Position numbers and translations under genes: made by a program | Source of the DNA: Gemmatimonadota bacterium | GTDB taxonomy: Bacteria > Gemmatimonadota > Gemmatimonadetes > Longimicrobiales > Gaopeijiaceae | DNA length: 64,000 nt | Assembly (NCBI GenBank): GCA_012960225.1 | Contig: DUBS01000035.1 | Span: 62,001 to 126,000, forward strand | Direction: 5' to 3' | The notes under the pieces: generated by a model | What the model was told of the DNA's origin: nothing | Database searches by the model: none | Seen by the model: the letters and a program-made list of their open reading frames with translations, nothing else | Shown: positions 17,946-26,950 of the stretch, piece after piece | How the letters are laid out: each line of letters starts with the position of its first letter | How positions within the stretch are numbered: the stretch's first letter is position 1

Positions 17946-19147
17946 AGGATAGCTCACCGTACGTCGTTGTCTTTACACTTTGGCTGCTCGTCTTCTCCTC
18001 GGCGAGCCAGACCATGATTATCTCGCCGATCCTTCCTCAGATCGGCGATGACCTCGGAATAGCAGACGCCGCACTAGGAACACTAGTGTCCGTATACTCT
18101 CTGATGGTGGGCATCTTCGCGATCCTCTCTGGTCCAGTATCAGACCGCATCGGACGCCGCCGGATTCTGCTGATCGGCTGTGGTACCATGACTGTTGCAC
18201 TTATGCTGCACACGCTCGTGTCTGACTACGCCTCATTCCTTGCAGTGCGGGTGTTTGCGGGCGTGGCAGGTGGAATATTAAGTGGGGCTGCGGTTTCCTA
18301 TATCGGAGACTATTTCCCATATGAACGACGTGGTTGGGCGACTGGATGGGTCATGAGTGGGTCCGCGTTCGGTCAGATCGCAGGCATTCCGATCGGAATC
18401 GTCCTGGCAGGCCAATGGGGCTTCAAGACACCCTTCTATATCTTCGCTGTAACGATGGCAGCGACGATTCTATTGCTCTTTTTCGGGGTTCCACAGCCTC
18501 CTGGAAAGCAATCACTAGAGAAATTAACTGTACGGAAAGCGGCAGCGGATTACGCCGCAATGCTCCGTCGGCCCGAAGTAGCCTGGGCAGCAGTCGCTTA
18601 CTTCGTGATGTTCCTTGGAGTTTCTATCTTCATAGTCTATCTCCCGACCTGGCTCGAGCGCGATCTCGATATTTCTGGTAACGAGATAGCATTGATGTTC
18701 TTAGTGGGTGGGATCGCCAATGTCCTGACGGGACCTCAAGCTGGGAAGTGGTCAGATCGGATAGGCCGGAAGGGTATTATCCTCCTTGCATGTATCGGGT
18801 TGTCATCCCTGATGCTGCTCACGGTCCCACTTGTGACCAATGTTACAACGGCATGCGTCTTCTTTTTCCTGACTATGATGCTCGTAGCCATGAGAACTAG
18901 TCCCTTCTCTGCACTACTTACTGGTTTGGTCAATGATGACCGACGCGGCTCACTCATGAGTTTAGCGGTCGCCCTGGGACAGATGGGTTTCGCACTTGGT
19001 GGAGCGATAGCAGGGCCTCTTTTCGCTGGAATGGGGTATAGCTCGAACACTGTTCTTGGAGCCATTTTTGTACTCGCGATGGGTCTCATTGTATGGTTCT
19101 TTATCCCTGAACCTCCCATCCGAACTACTCTGGCCGCAGCAGACTGA
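17942..19147 (+). CDS. MFS transporter
   Basis: 401 residues from GTG, overlapping the SDR stop by four bases (GTGA). Twelve membrane segments are visible. The MFS loop motif is clear as GPVSDRIGRRRIL after the second segment, with a repeat in the second half as GKWSDRIGRKGII. The type resembles drug/proton antiporters and small-metabolite exporters (DHA-like), but it could import the SDR's substrate. A candidate hairpin terminator follows within 50 bp. Confidence 0.9.
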   Translation: MKDSSPYVVVFTLWLLVFSSASQTMIISPILPQIGDDLGIADAALGTLVSVYSLMVGIFAILSGPVSDRIGRRRILLIGCGTMTVALMLHTLVSDYASFLAVRVFAGVAGGILSGAAVSYIGDYFPYERRGWATGWVMSGSAFGQIAGIPIGIVLAGQWGFKTPFYIFAVTMAATILLLFFGVPQPPGKQSLEKLTVRKAAADYAAMLRRPEVAWAAVAYFVMFLGVSIFIVYLPTWLERDLDISGNEIALMFLVGGIANVLTGPQAGKWSDRIGRKGIILLACIGLSSLMLLTVPLVTNVTTACVFFFLTMMLVAMRTSPFSALLTGLVNDDRRGSLMSLAVALGQMGFALGGAIAGPLFAGMGYSSNTVLGAIFVLAMGLIVWFFIPEPPIRTTLAAAD

Positions 19148-19155
19148 ATCGCAAC

Positions 19156-19192
19156 CCCTATCGCCTTAGCTAGGGCTCCATATCTTTTTTTT
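19156..19192 (+). terminator. candidate Rho-independent terminator after the SDR-MFS pair
   Basis: CCCTA (19156-19160) can pair with TAGGG (19171-19175) around a 10-nt loop, followed nine bases later by eight T residues (19185-19192). The stem is short and the gap to the T run is longer than ideal, so the call is moderate. Confidence 0.4.
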
Positions 19193-19276
19193 CACTTTAA
19201 AATCAGGGTGCCTTGCCACCCAGGACACTTCTGTGGATAGAGATTCTGACAATGCGCTAGGCTCCCTATTATTCGA

Positions 19277-19296
19277 GAGAACCTCTTACGGTTCTC
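19277..19296 (+). promoter_or_regulatory. hairpin in the accA leader just upstream of the ribosome-binding site
   Basis: GAGAACC (19277-19283) pairs perfectly with GGTTCTC (19290-19296) around the 6-nt loop TCTTAC. The GAGGAG ribosome-binding sequence (19298-19303) begins two bases later and the accA ATG is at 19316. A structure abutting the ribosome-binding site could tune translation. No T run follows, so it is not a terminator. Confidence 0.4.
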
Positions 19297-19315
19297 CGAG
19301 GAGAAAGAACCGGTC

Positions 19316-20266
19316 ATGCCGTTAGAATTCGAGCATGGCATCCAGGGGATCCAGGTGCAGATCGATAAGCTACTCGACCTTGCTGACCGCAGGGGCATTG
19401 ACGTATCGAGCGAGGTAGAGATTCTTCGGGAAAAGCTCCTCGAGATTAGTCAACAAACGTATCAGAACCTAAGTCCTATGGAGCAAGTTCTCGTTGCGAG
19501 ACATCCTAAGCGACCATACACACTCGACTATATCAATCTTATATGCACCGATTGGATCGAGTTACATGGTGATCGTGCATTCCGAGACGACCAAGCAATT
19601 GTAGGAGGATGGGCTCGTATACGTGGGCGCACAGTCATGATGATTGGCCACCAGAAAGGCCGCACTATGAAAGACAACTTAAGCCGTAATTTCGGCATGC
19701 CTCACCCCGAAGGTTACCGGAAGGCACTCCGTCTCATGAAACAAGCGGAGAAGTTTGGGCGACCTGTTGTTACGCTCATCGACACCCCAGGCGCTTATCC
19801 AGGTATTGGAGCAGAAGAGCGAGGTCAGGGGGAAGCAATTGCGACAAATCTCCGCGAAATGGCACGATTAAGAACACCTCTTATAAGCGTAATAATCGGT
19901 GAAGGCGGATCAGGAGGTGCCCTCGCCCTAGGTGTCACCGACCGCATTATGATGCTTGAGCACTCAGTTTATTCGGTGATCTCACCCGAAGGCTGCTCAG
20001 CAATACTGTGGCGCTCCGCAGAACATCGCGAAGAAGCTGCCAGTGCTCTACAACTAACAGCTGAGAATCTACTTGATCACGGTGTATGTGACGAAATCAT
20101 TCCTGAACCGGTAGGTGGCGCGCATTCAAATTGGGACAGTGCTGGGGCTCATCTTGAAAATGCCCTAGACCGAGTCCTCTCTGAGCTTACAGAACTGACA
20201 ATTGAACAATTACTCGAAAGTCGGTGGGCGAAGTACGAAGCGATTGGAACATGGCGTGAAGCATGA
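19316..20266 (+). CDS. accA: acetyl-CoA carboxylase carboxyltransferase subunit alpha
   Basis: 316 residues, the normal bacterial length. With AccD this subunit transfers the carboxyl group from carboxybiotin to acetyl-CoA, giving malonyl-CoA for fatty-acid synthesis. Characteristic segments are ARHPKRPYTLDYI, DWIELHGDRAFRDD, GHQKGRTMKDNL, the oxyanion-type loop TPGAYPGIGAEERGQGEAI, and GEGGSGGALALGVTDR. The ATG follows a GAGGAG sequence and a hairpin. The stop overlaps ricT by four bases. accD is not in this window, so the two subunits are encoded apart here. Confidence 0.97.
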   Translation: MPLEFEHGIQGIQVQIDKLLDLADRRGIDVSSEVEILREKLLEISQQTYQNLSPMEQVLVARHPKRPYTLDYINLICTDWIELHGDRAFRDDQAIVGGWARIRGRTVMMIGHQKGRTMKDNLSRNFGMPHPEGYRKALRLMKQAEKFGRPVVTLIDTPGAYPGIGAEERGQGEAIATNLREMARLRTPLISVIIGEGGSGGALALGVTDRIMMLEHSVYSVISPEGCSAILWRSAEHREEAASALQLTAENLLDHGVCDEIIPEPVGGAHSNWDSAGAHLENALDRVLSELTELTIEQLLESRWAKYEAIGTWREA

Positions 20267-21108
20267 GTGACGATAAAGTATGGACCGGTTTTGCAGAGAT
20301 TTCGTTCAAGGGTAATCGGAAGGCTTATTTCGGCTACACTAACCTTAATCTAAGTCCCGACCTGCATGTGATTGTCGAGGCAGACCAGGGTAGAGACTTG
20401 GGGAAAGTGACAGCCGTAGGAGCGATCGCTGAGAGGAAATGCTCCTCCTCGAACGGAGGTTGCGCAACACCGGCTCCAGAAAAGAAGGTTCTTCGGATTG
20501 CTCACTCAGACGATATCGGGAAAAGTCAGGCACTCCGAAAAGATGAAGATCGAGTGCGAGTGGAAGCCCGTAAGTTGGTAACTAAGCACCAATTAAGCAT
20601 GAAGGTGACAGATGCAGAATGGCAATTCGATCGCAATAGGCTCACCGTGTACTTTACAGCTGAGAAGCGTGTTGACTTCCGCCAGCTCGTGCGAGCTTTA
20701 GCAAGCAAGTTTAAGGCTCGTATCCAACTAAAGCAGATAGGGGTACGGGATGAAGCTGCACTCCTGGGAGGAGTGGGCCGCTGCGGGCGAGAGCTATGCT
20801 GCTCCACCTGGCTACCTGAACTTAAGCCAGTCAGCCTTCAGCTCGCCAAGAGTCAAGGGCTCTCTTTAAACCCCTCTCAAATCAGTGGATGCTGTGGCAG
20901 GCTGATGTGTTGCCTCATGTACGAGCACCGTACCTACGTAGAAGCCCGACGGAGATTCCCACGTGAAGGTCGTAAGATCCGCACGGGAAGAGGGCTCGAA
21001 CGTGTGGTAACAATCGATATCTGGAATGATACAGTTTTGCTCAAAGATGATGAGGGCACCCGTCGTACGTTGACGCTTGAACAACTAGAGGGAGAGGTCT
21101 CACAGTGA
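20263..21108 (+). CDS. ricT: PSP1-domain protein, RicT (YaaT) family
   Basis: 281 residues. The C-terminal PSP1 domain carries the cysteine-rich signatures GRCGRELCCSTW and SGCCGRLMCCLMYEH. In Bacillus the homologue RicT/YaaT joins RicA and RicF in an iron-sulfur-containing complex that affects mRNA processing by RNase Y; many non-sporulating bacteria keep only RicT. An extra Cys pair-like CSSSNGGC lies near residue 62. The start overlaps accA by four bases (ATGA) and the stop overlaps the GTG start of metG by four bases, so all three are coupled. Adjacency of this family to metG is common across bacteria. Confidence 0.92.
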   Translation: MSDDKVWTGFAEISFKGNRKAYFGYTNLNLSPDLHVIVEADQGRDLGKVTAVGAIAERKCSSSNGGCATPAPEKKVLRIAHSDDIGKSQALRKDEDRVRVEARKLVTKHQLSMKVTDAEWQFDRNRLTVYFTAEKRVDFRQLVRALASKFKARIQLKQIGVRDEAALLGGVGRCGRELCCSTWLPELKPVSLQLAKSQGLSLNPSQISGCCGRLMCCLMYEHRTYVEARRRFPREGRKIRTGRGLERVVTIDIWNDTVLLKDDEGTRRTLTLEQLEGEVSQ

Positions 21109-22667
21109 GTGATGCCAGGCGTCTCTTCATCACAACCCCCATCTACTACGCTTCGGGTGAACCTCATATCGGCCACGCCTATGCAACGATTCTCGCAGAT
21201 TTGATCGCACGCTTTGGCCGACAAACTGGAGCTGATGTCTTCTTCCTCACCGGTACTGATGAACACGGCCAAAAGATACAGGAAGAGGCTGAGCTTCGGG
21301 GCATTAAACCAATCGAATTGTGTGATACCATGGCGACCGCTTTCAGCAAGGCATGGGAAACTCTTGAGATTTCACATAACCGCTTCATACGGACTACAGA
21401 ACCTGAGCATATCGCTGTTGTAACTGCCTTTCTTCAGCGCCTCTGGGACCGTGATCAGATTTATGATGGGGTATACTCAGGGTGGTACTGCGTATCTGAC
21501 GAGCGTTACTGGACTGACAAGGACCTCGGACCGGGAGGCACCTGCTCAATCTGCAGCCAGAAGGTTACGCACGTAGAAGAAAAAAACTACTTCTTCAAGA
21601 TGAGTAATTACCAAGATGCCTTGGTCCAACACATCGAAGACAATCCAGACTGGATCATACCGGAGATTAGACGAAACGAGGTCCTGGGCTTCTTGAGACA
21701 ACCCCTTGCTGACCTCTCAATTTCACGGCCGAGGAGCCGGGTCTCCTGGGGGATACCGCTGCCTTTTGATGAGGACCACGTAGCCTATGTCTGGGTCGAT
21801 GCCCTAATCAACTACCTCACAGCCTCAGGAGCGATTAACCCTGAGGCCCCACCAAGTGAGCAGGGCTTTGAGGATGTGTCCGATTCGTGGTGGCCTTGCG
21901 ATTTGCACCTGATCGGCAAGGACATCCTTACGAACCACGCGGTTTACTGGCCAACACTACTGATGGGTGCCGGTCTCCCCGTCCAACGACAGATCTTATC
22001 TCACGGATGGTGGATTGTGGGAGACACAAAGATGTCCAAATCACTTGGAAATGTAGTAGATCCACTAGCGCTGCGAGAAGATTTTGGAACTGATGCTGTC
22101 CGCTGGTATCTACTTCGGGAGATGCCCACTGGTTCAGATGCCTCATTTACGCCAGAACGGTTTATGACGCGCTACAATGAGCTCTCTAATGTGCTTGGCA
22201 ATCTTGTGAGTCGTTCAATTTCGATGGTCTCGAAGTACCGAGACGGAATTGTACCCACCTCCCAAGATGACGGCCTTTCCAGCGAAATTACCCAGGCATT
22301 AGCTAGTAATCATGAGGCGATGGCTAGTTACCGTATACACGAAGCGCTCTCAGCTAGTATGGACCTAGCCAGGGCCGCAAACGTCTATGTAGAGGACCGC
22401 CAGCCCTGGACACAGGCTAAAGATCCGAATGCGGCACAAGAACTAGATGAGACTTTGGCCACCTTAGTGCGGGTCCTCTGCGTGATTTGCGCCCTCTTAG
22501 AACCTGTTGCTCCGGGTAAAATGGCTGAACTTGGACTTAGACTTGGACTGGACACCCTTCCATCATTGGAAACTTCCCTAACAGTCAACCTTGCCGGTAA
22601 CCGTTTAGAGGTAAGTGATCCGCTCTTCCCGCGAATTGAGCCATCTTGGGCCGGGGATTTGGGTTGA
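21105..22667 (+). CDS. metG: methionyl-tRNA synthetase
   Basis: 520 residues from GTG. The class I HIGH signature is at residues 21-24 (EPHIGHAY) and the KMSKS loop is intact near residue 309 (DTKMSKSLGN). The Zn-knuckle region at about 126-148 retains CSIC, but the first knuckle reads WYCVSDERYW, so its second Cys is replaced by Asp. The protein ends after the anticodon-binding helical domain and lacks the C-terminal tRNA-binding (EMAP/Arc1p) domain of longer forms. It charges initiator and elongator tRNA-Met. It is coupled to ricT by a GTGA overlap. Confidence 0.97.
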   Translation: MSDARRLFITTPIYYASGEPHIGHAYATILADLIARFGRQTGADVFFLTGTDEHGQKIQEEAELRGIKPIELCDTMATAFSKAWETLEISHNRFIRTTEPEHIAVVTAFLQRLWDRDQIYDGVYSGWYCVSDERYWTDKDLGPGGTCSICSQKVTHVEEKNYFFKMSNYQDALVQHIEDNPDWIIPEIRRNEVLGFLRQPLADLSISRPRSRVSWGIPLPFDEDHVAYVWVDALINYLTASGAINPEAPPSEQGFEDVSDSWWPCDLHLIGKDILTNHAVYWPTLLMGAGLPVQRQILSHGWWIVGDTKMSKSLGNVVDPLALREDFGTDAVRWYLLREMPTGSDASFTPERFMTRYNELSNVLGNLVSRSISMVSKYRDGIVPTSQDDGLSSEITQALASNHEAMASYRIHEALSASMDLARAANVYVEDRQPWTQAKDPNAAQELDETLATLVRVLCVICALLEPVAPGKMAELGLRLGLDTLPSLETSLTVNLAGNRLEVSDPLFPRIEPSWAGDLG

Positions 22668-22669
22668 CG

Positions 22670-22709
22670 CTCAGTTCGACCTTTGTCTACTTTTTCCGTG
22701 GTAACTGAG
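22670..22709 (+). repeat. 7-bp inverted repeat between metG and the M23 peptidase gene
   Basis: CTCAGTT (22670-22676) and AACTGAG (22703-22709) are perfect inverted copies separated by 26 bases. They could pair in the transcript just after the metG stop. The long loop and the lack of a T run make a terminator unlikely; the role is unclear. Confidence 0.25.
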
Positions 22710-22740
22710 GGTCCCACCAAAGCATAGAGCGATATTACGG

Positions 22741-23673
22741 ATGATTGGAGATAGGTGGACATTTCTGTTAGTCCGAGACGGGCACAGCACTGTCAAGCAA
22801 TACTCCCTGTCCTCACGCCTCCTTCGAACCCTAGTTGGAGGAGGGCTGTTAGCAGCTCTGTTCCTAATTGGATACGCTGTCACAATCGGAGTTGACGGGT
22901 ACGCTCGATTACGATCAGCTCAACTGGATACTCGCAACACTGTCCTGCAGGACGAACTCCAGCAGTTTCAAACACGCGTGGACCATCTTGAGTCGACACT
23001 AAATCATATTGCTCAGAATGACGCCCGTTTCCGCAGCATAGCCGGGCTAGAATCCATCGACTCTGAAGTGCTACAAGCTGGTGTAGGAGGACCTGGACTC
23101 ATTGGACCAGAAGCCCACTCACTCTGGACAATTGACCCATCCATTTCGGAGAACCTCTTCGAAGTGTCGTACGATCTAAACCAACTGGAACGCCGCGCCC
23201 GCTTTCTGTCTAGCAGTCTAGAGGAAGCCACAGATTCTATGCTCGCTCATAGGGATTTGTTGGAATCAACTCCCTCCATTTTACCAACCCAAGGATGGCT
23301 GAGTAGCAGCTACTCTGAATCCCGCATGCACCCTATCCACAACCGCCCACTTCCCCATCCTGGAGTAGACATTTCTGCTCCAAAGGGAACATCTATTTAT
23401 GCAGCAGCTAAGGGTCGGGTTATTAGAGCAGGTTGGGTCGTTGGATACGGACTCACGATTGAAATCGATCACGGCTTCGGATACGTGACACTCTACGGTC
23501 ACGCCTCAGAGCTAGTCGCTAGCCAGGGCGAAGAGGTGCAGCGTGGTGATGTAATAGCGAGAGTGGGCAGTACTGGTATAGCAACTTCACCACATCTGCA
23601 CTACGAGGTCCGTGTTCAAGGTATAGCTCAGAACCCGGCTAACTTTATTCTCCCTGAATATGTGCGGTATTAA
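22741..23673 (+). CDS. M23-family peptidoglycan metallopeptidase (membrane-anchored)
   Basis: 310 residues. A cytoplasmic N-terminus of about 30 residues is followed by one membrane segment (about 33-53), a coiled-coil stretch (about 60-100), a linker, and a C-terminal LytM/peptidase M23 domain. The catalytic Zn ligands are visible in HPGVDISAPKGT and in HLHYEVRV, with LYGHASEL between. This architecture matches cell-wall hydrolases, or their activators, that act at division or envelope remodelling. It starts 73 bp after metG and is probably in the same transcription unit. The ribosome-binding site is weak. Confidence 0.93.
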   Translation: MIGDRWTFLLVRDGHSTVKQYSLSSRLLRTLVGGGLLAALFLIGYAVTIGVDGYARLRSAQLDTRNTVLQDELQQFQTRVDHLESTLNHIAQNDARFRSIAGLESIDSEVLQAGVGGPGLIGPEAHSLWTIDPSISENLFEVSYDLNQLERRARFLSSSLEEATDSMLAHRDLLESTPSILPTQGWLSSSYSESRMHPIHNRPLPHPGVDISAPKGTSIYAAAKGRVIRAGWVVGYGLTIEIDHGFGYVTLYGHASELVASQGEEVQRGDVIARVGSTGIATSPHLHYEVRVQGIAQNPANFILPEYVRY

Positions 23674-23732
23674 TGACCTTCAGGGATGACCACTCAGTAA
23701 TATATCATGCTAGGCTTCTATTTTTCTCAAAG

Positions 23733-23813
23733 AGATTCTCTCAACTAGAATCTGAGGCTCATGCATTATACTGATAGGAAGTATTCGTAGAGTTATGGTA
23801 AGACCGCCTTACC
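23733..23813 (+). repeat. two short hairpins in the gap after the M23 peptidase gene
   Basis: AGATTCT (23733-23739) pairs with AGAATCT (23747-23753) around seven bases. GGTAAG (23797-23802) pairs with CTTACC (23808-23813) around five. A five-T stretch occurs about 15 bases after the second hairpin, so neither is a textbook terminator. The region must also contain the promoter of the lipoprotein gene at 23890, but no clear -35/-10 pair was identified. Confidence 0.3.
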
Positions 23814-23889
23814 GGAAGCTTGATGCTATTTTTCAACGGATGTACCTTCGCTTTCTTCTGTTTCTAAACAAGACGCATGGAGTTTAAAT

Positions 23890-24672
23890 ATGAGGTGTAG
23901 GTTCCTCTTGCTCAGCTTGAGCTTACTGATAACAGCCTCCGCATGTGGACCGGCTGAAGTCGTGGTGACCATGGAGATTGATGTAGCCAATCCGGATGGG
24001 GAAGGAATGGTGACACGACCTCTTTCAGATATCGAGGTACAGCTTCTGCCCTATGATAGAGATGCTGTCTTCGATTCGATGTCCAACGCGTTCAACACAC
24101 CAGAACCTCCCATTCCTGAAGAACTCATCGCAGAACGAGGACGGGTCCAAGAAGCACAGCAGGAATGGCAGAATAACCAGAACCGCTGGAGCCTGATCCG
24201 AGACACACTCCAGAAATTGACTACGGCCCTAGAGCAGTATAACCGCGGGGAAGCTACCTACGTCGTGCTATTCAGGGAGTGGAATGATTTCGATGGAGAG
24301 CTTGGCAATGTAGAACGCCAGATGAATCGGTCGTTCGAAAACTTTACCAGCTTGCAAGAAGGTACAATCGAGGCCTCTAACACCATTCGAATGATGCGGG
24401 ACAATTGGGGTGACGAGGCCTTCGCTGGAGCAGGTGAAGTCTTTCTAGCAAAGCTCAGGGCCTCTGGTCTAGATGCGATAGCAGACACTACAGATGCTTC
24501 TGGTATCGCCAGACAAAATCTGAAGGTTAAGCCTGGCCAATACTGGATCCATGCTCGGTACGAGCTCACTTATACAGAACTCTACTGGAACATCCCTATC
24601 GAAGTTATTAGAGGAGACCCTGCTCAAGTGTCTCTTTCCCGTGCTAACGCCGAGGAGCGGATCAAGCTGTAA
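23890..24672 (+). CDS. hypothetical lipoprotein
   Basis: 260 residues starting MRCRFLL with a hydrophobic stretch and a lipobox ending SAC (Cys at residue 19), so it should be lipid-anchored. A GGAG ribosome-binding site lies eight bases before the ATG. The first part after the anchor (about 25-55) and the last 60 residues look beta-rich. The C-terminal DTTDASGIARQNLKVKPGQYWIHARYEL segment resembles an extension of a carboxypeptidase-regulatory or transthyretin-like fold. The middle (about 80-180) is helical and Gln/Glu-rich. I recognise no named family. It stands alone between an M23 gene and a strong terminator. Confidence 0.8.
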   Translation: MRCRFLLLSLSLLITASACGPAEVVVTMEIDVANPDGEGMVTRPLSDIEVQLLPYDRDAVFDSMSNAFNTPEPPIPEELIAERGRVQEAQQEWQNNQNRWSLIRDTLQKLTTALEQYNRGEATYVVLFREWNDFDGELGNVERQMNRSFENFTSLQEGTIEASNTIRMMRDNWGDEAFAGAGEVFLAKLRASGLDAIADTTDASGIARQNLKVKPGQYWIHARYELTYTELYWNIPIEVIRGDPAQVSLSRANAEERIKL

Positions 24673-24707
24673 ACGCTCATTGGTGACCGGACCCGTATAC
24701 TGCGATT

Positions 24708-24749
24708 AGGCCGCCCGGGCACGAACAAGTGCCTGGGCGGCTTCCTTTT
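24708..24749 (+). terminator. Rho-independent terminator after the lipoprotein gene
   Basis: CCGCCCGGGCAC (24711-24722) pairs with GTGCCTGGGCGG (24729-24740) around the six-base loop GAACAA with one G-U pair, and the stem extends three more pairs outward. A four-T stretch follows at 24746-24749. It lies 36 bp after the lipoprotein stop and 30 bp before the next start, so it separates the two units. Confidence 0.8.
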
Positions 24750-24778
24750 ATGAGTCTCGGAAGCGATTGTGTTGCCCC

Positions 24779-26950
24779 ATGACCAGCACTAGTGGCGCAA
24801 ACCCCATCTTTCAGGTTGATGCGGACTCTATCGGTTGGATCACATTTGATGATCCAAAGCGCAAGCTGAATGTGCTTTCTGAAGACGTTATGCGTGACCT
24901 CGCTGAAGCACTGAATCAGGCACATGCGGCAGAACGTGAAGGTCTGATCCAGGCATTAGTGATCCAGAGCGGCAAAATACGCTCTTTCATTGCAGGAGCA
25001 GACGTACATGAGATCACCAAGCTCAAGGATCCATTGGAGGCCGAGCAGAAAATTAAACTTGGTCAAACAATCTACGGAGAGCTGGAGAACCTGTCGGTCC
25101 CAACCATCGCGGCAATCCATGGAATCTGCCTCGGAGGGGGCACTGAAATCGCATTGGCATGCCAGCACCGAGTCCTTTCAGATTCGAAGACCACGAAGAT
25201 AGGACTACCAGAGGTCACTCTTGGGATATTGCCTGCATTGGGTGGTACAACTCGCTTACCCCGGCTGGTCGGGCTACAAGCATCGCTCGAACTTCTGCTC
25301 ACTGGGAAACAGATCGGCTCGCGGCAAGCCCAAGAAATTGGCTTCGCCCAAGAAGTTTTTCCTGAAGCCCTCTTTGAGCGAATGGTCCGAGATTTCGCTC
25401 TTGATGCTGTTGACCTTCAACCAAGAACATCAAGACGAAAGAAGAAGCTCCTTAGCCGAATACTGGATGATACTCTGCTCGGTCGTAAGATCGTGCTCAG
25501 CATGGCTAGAAAGAGAGTCACTACCCAAACCGGTGGGCATTTCCCCGCGCCACTCCGGATTCTTGACATCCTAGATGAGCATCTGGATGGAAGCATCTCA
25601 CGTAGCCTCGCAGCCGAAGCACGCCTAGGCGCCGAACTTATCGTCTCTTCGGTAAGCAAGAACCTCCTACATGTCTTCCATACCAGAGAGGCCGCCCGAA
25701 AAGGCAATGGTGCAGATGCTAAAGAGACCGATTCTAGTACAGTTCACGTCCTAGGTGTACTTGGAGCGGGTATCATGGGTGGTGGCATAAGCCAACTCGC
25801 CGCGTACAATGGCGTAAGTGTGTATATGAAAGACATCCATCACAATGCAATCACCAGTGGATTGCGCCATGCTCAAGCTCTGTTTCACAAGACTACTCAG
25901 CGTAAGAAACTATCTAGAAGGCAGGCCAACCAGCTCATGGAGTTGATCGCTGGAGGACTTGAATACTACGGGATCTCAAGTGCTCATGTGATCATTGAAG
26001 CGGTCGCAGAACAGATGGATGTCAAGAAGTTAGTCCTTCGGGAAACAGAAGAATTCGTGCGCGACGATTGCATCATCACTACGAATACCTCCTCACTATC
26101 AGTAGACAAATTAGCTGAAGATCTTAGTCAGCCAGACCGTTTCTGCGGGATGCATTTCTTCAATCCTGTGCACCGAATGCCGCTCGTCGAAATCGTGAGG
26201 GGACGGGATTCAAGCGAGGAAACAATCGCATCGGTCTACGCCTTCGCACTGCAGCTAGGCAAGGTGCCAGTCGTGGTGGATAATGGCCCTGGATTTCTCG
26301 TTAATCGTGTCCTGGGACCCTATTTGAATGAGGCAGGATTCCTACTCGAGGATGGAGCAAGCATACAGCAAATTGACGCTGCTGCTAGAGAATTTGGCAT
26401 GCCGGTAGGCCCATTAAGACTCATTGATGAAATTGGATTTGATATCTCTTCGCATGCGGGAGTCTCGCTCTATAAGGCTTTTGGAGAGCGGCTCAATCCC
26501 TCGCTTGCTCTTATCGCACTCTCTGAAACAGACCGATCGGGCAAGAAGGGTGGTCAAGGCTTCTATCAATATGAGAAGGGGCGCAGCAAGAAGCCTGATG
26601 AATCGATTTATGGTGAGCTACACATACCGGTGCCGGCTGAACCCCAGAAATTCTCAGATCAAGAAATCCGTGCACGCCTAGTTCTGCAGATGATCAATGA
26701 GGCCACCTATGCACTACAAGACGGTATCGTACAAAGAGCGGATCAAGTTGATCTTGCGTTAATCATGGGCACCGGGTTCCCGCCCTTCCGAGGCGGTCTA
26801 CTCAGATTCGCTGATACCCTGCACCCTCGTAGTATTCTCTACCATATCCGGAAGCTTGAAGAGGTGTACGGGACCCGGTTCACTCCTGCGCCCCTCTTGA
26901 TTGACCTCGCCGAGCGTGACCGAACGTTTTACCAGGCGTTCGGAACATGA
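24779..26950 (+). CDS. bifunctional enoyl-CoA hydratase / 3-hydroxyacyl-CoA dehydrogenase (FadJ/FadB-like)
   Basis: 723 residues from ATG at 24779; a TTG at 24767 has no better ribosome-binding site. The N-terminal crotonase domain (about 10-190) has an oxyanion-hole segment SFIAGADVHE, CLGGGTEIALAC with the first catalytic Glu, and GLPEVTLGILPALGGTTR with the second. A 3-hydroxyacyl-CoA dehydrogenase domain follows from about residue 320: LGVLGAGIMGGGI binds NAD, and GMHFFNPVHRMPLVE supplies the catalytic His. It performs two successive steps of fatty-acid beta-oxidation. No thiolase gene is adjacent, so its partner must be elsewhere. Its stop overlaps the MocA-like gene by four bases, an odd pairing with cofactor maturation genes. 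Confidence 0.94.
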   Translation: MTSTSGANPIFQVDADSIGWITFDDPKRKLNVLSEDVMRDLAEALNQAHAAEREGLIQALVIQSGKIRSFIAGADVHEITKLKDPLEAEQKIKLGQTIYGELENLSVPTIAAIHGICLGGGTEIALACQHRVLSDSKTTKIGLPEVTLGILPALGGTTRLPRLVGLQASLELLLTGKQIGSRQAQEIGFAQEVFPEALFERMVRDFALDAVDLQPRTSRRKKKLLSRILDDTLLGRKIVLSMARKRVTTQTGGHFPAPLRILDILDEHLDGSISRSLAAEARLGAELIVSSVSKNLLHVFHTREAARKGNGADAKETDSSTVHVLGVLGAGIMGGGISQLAAYNGVSVYMKDIHHNAITSGLRHAQALFHKTTQRKKLSRRQANQLMELIAGGLEYYGISSAHVIIEAVAEQMDVKKLVLRETEEFVRDDCIITTNTSSLSVDKLAEDLSQPDRFCGMHFFNPVHRMPLVEIVRGRDSSEETIASVYAFALQLGKVPVVVDNGPGFLVNRVLGPYLNEAGFLLEDGASIQQIDAAAREFGMPVGPLRLIDEIGFDISSHAGVSLYKAFGERLNPSLALIALSETDRSGKKGGQGFYQYEKGRSKKPDESIYGELHIPVPAEPQKFSDQEIRARLVLQMINEATYALQDGIVQRADQVDLALIMGTGFPPFRGGLLRFADTLHPRSILYHIRKLEEVYGTRFTPAPLLIDLAERDRTFYQAFGT

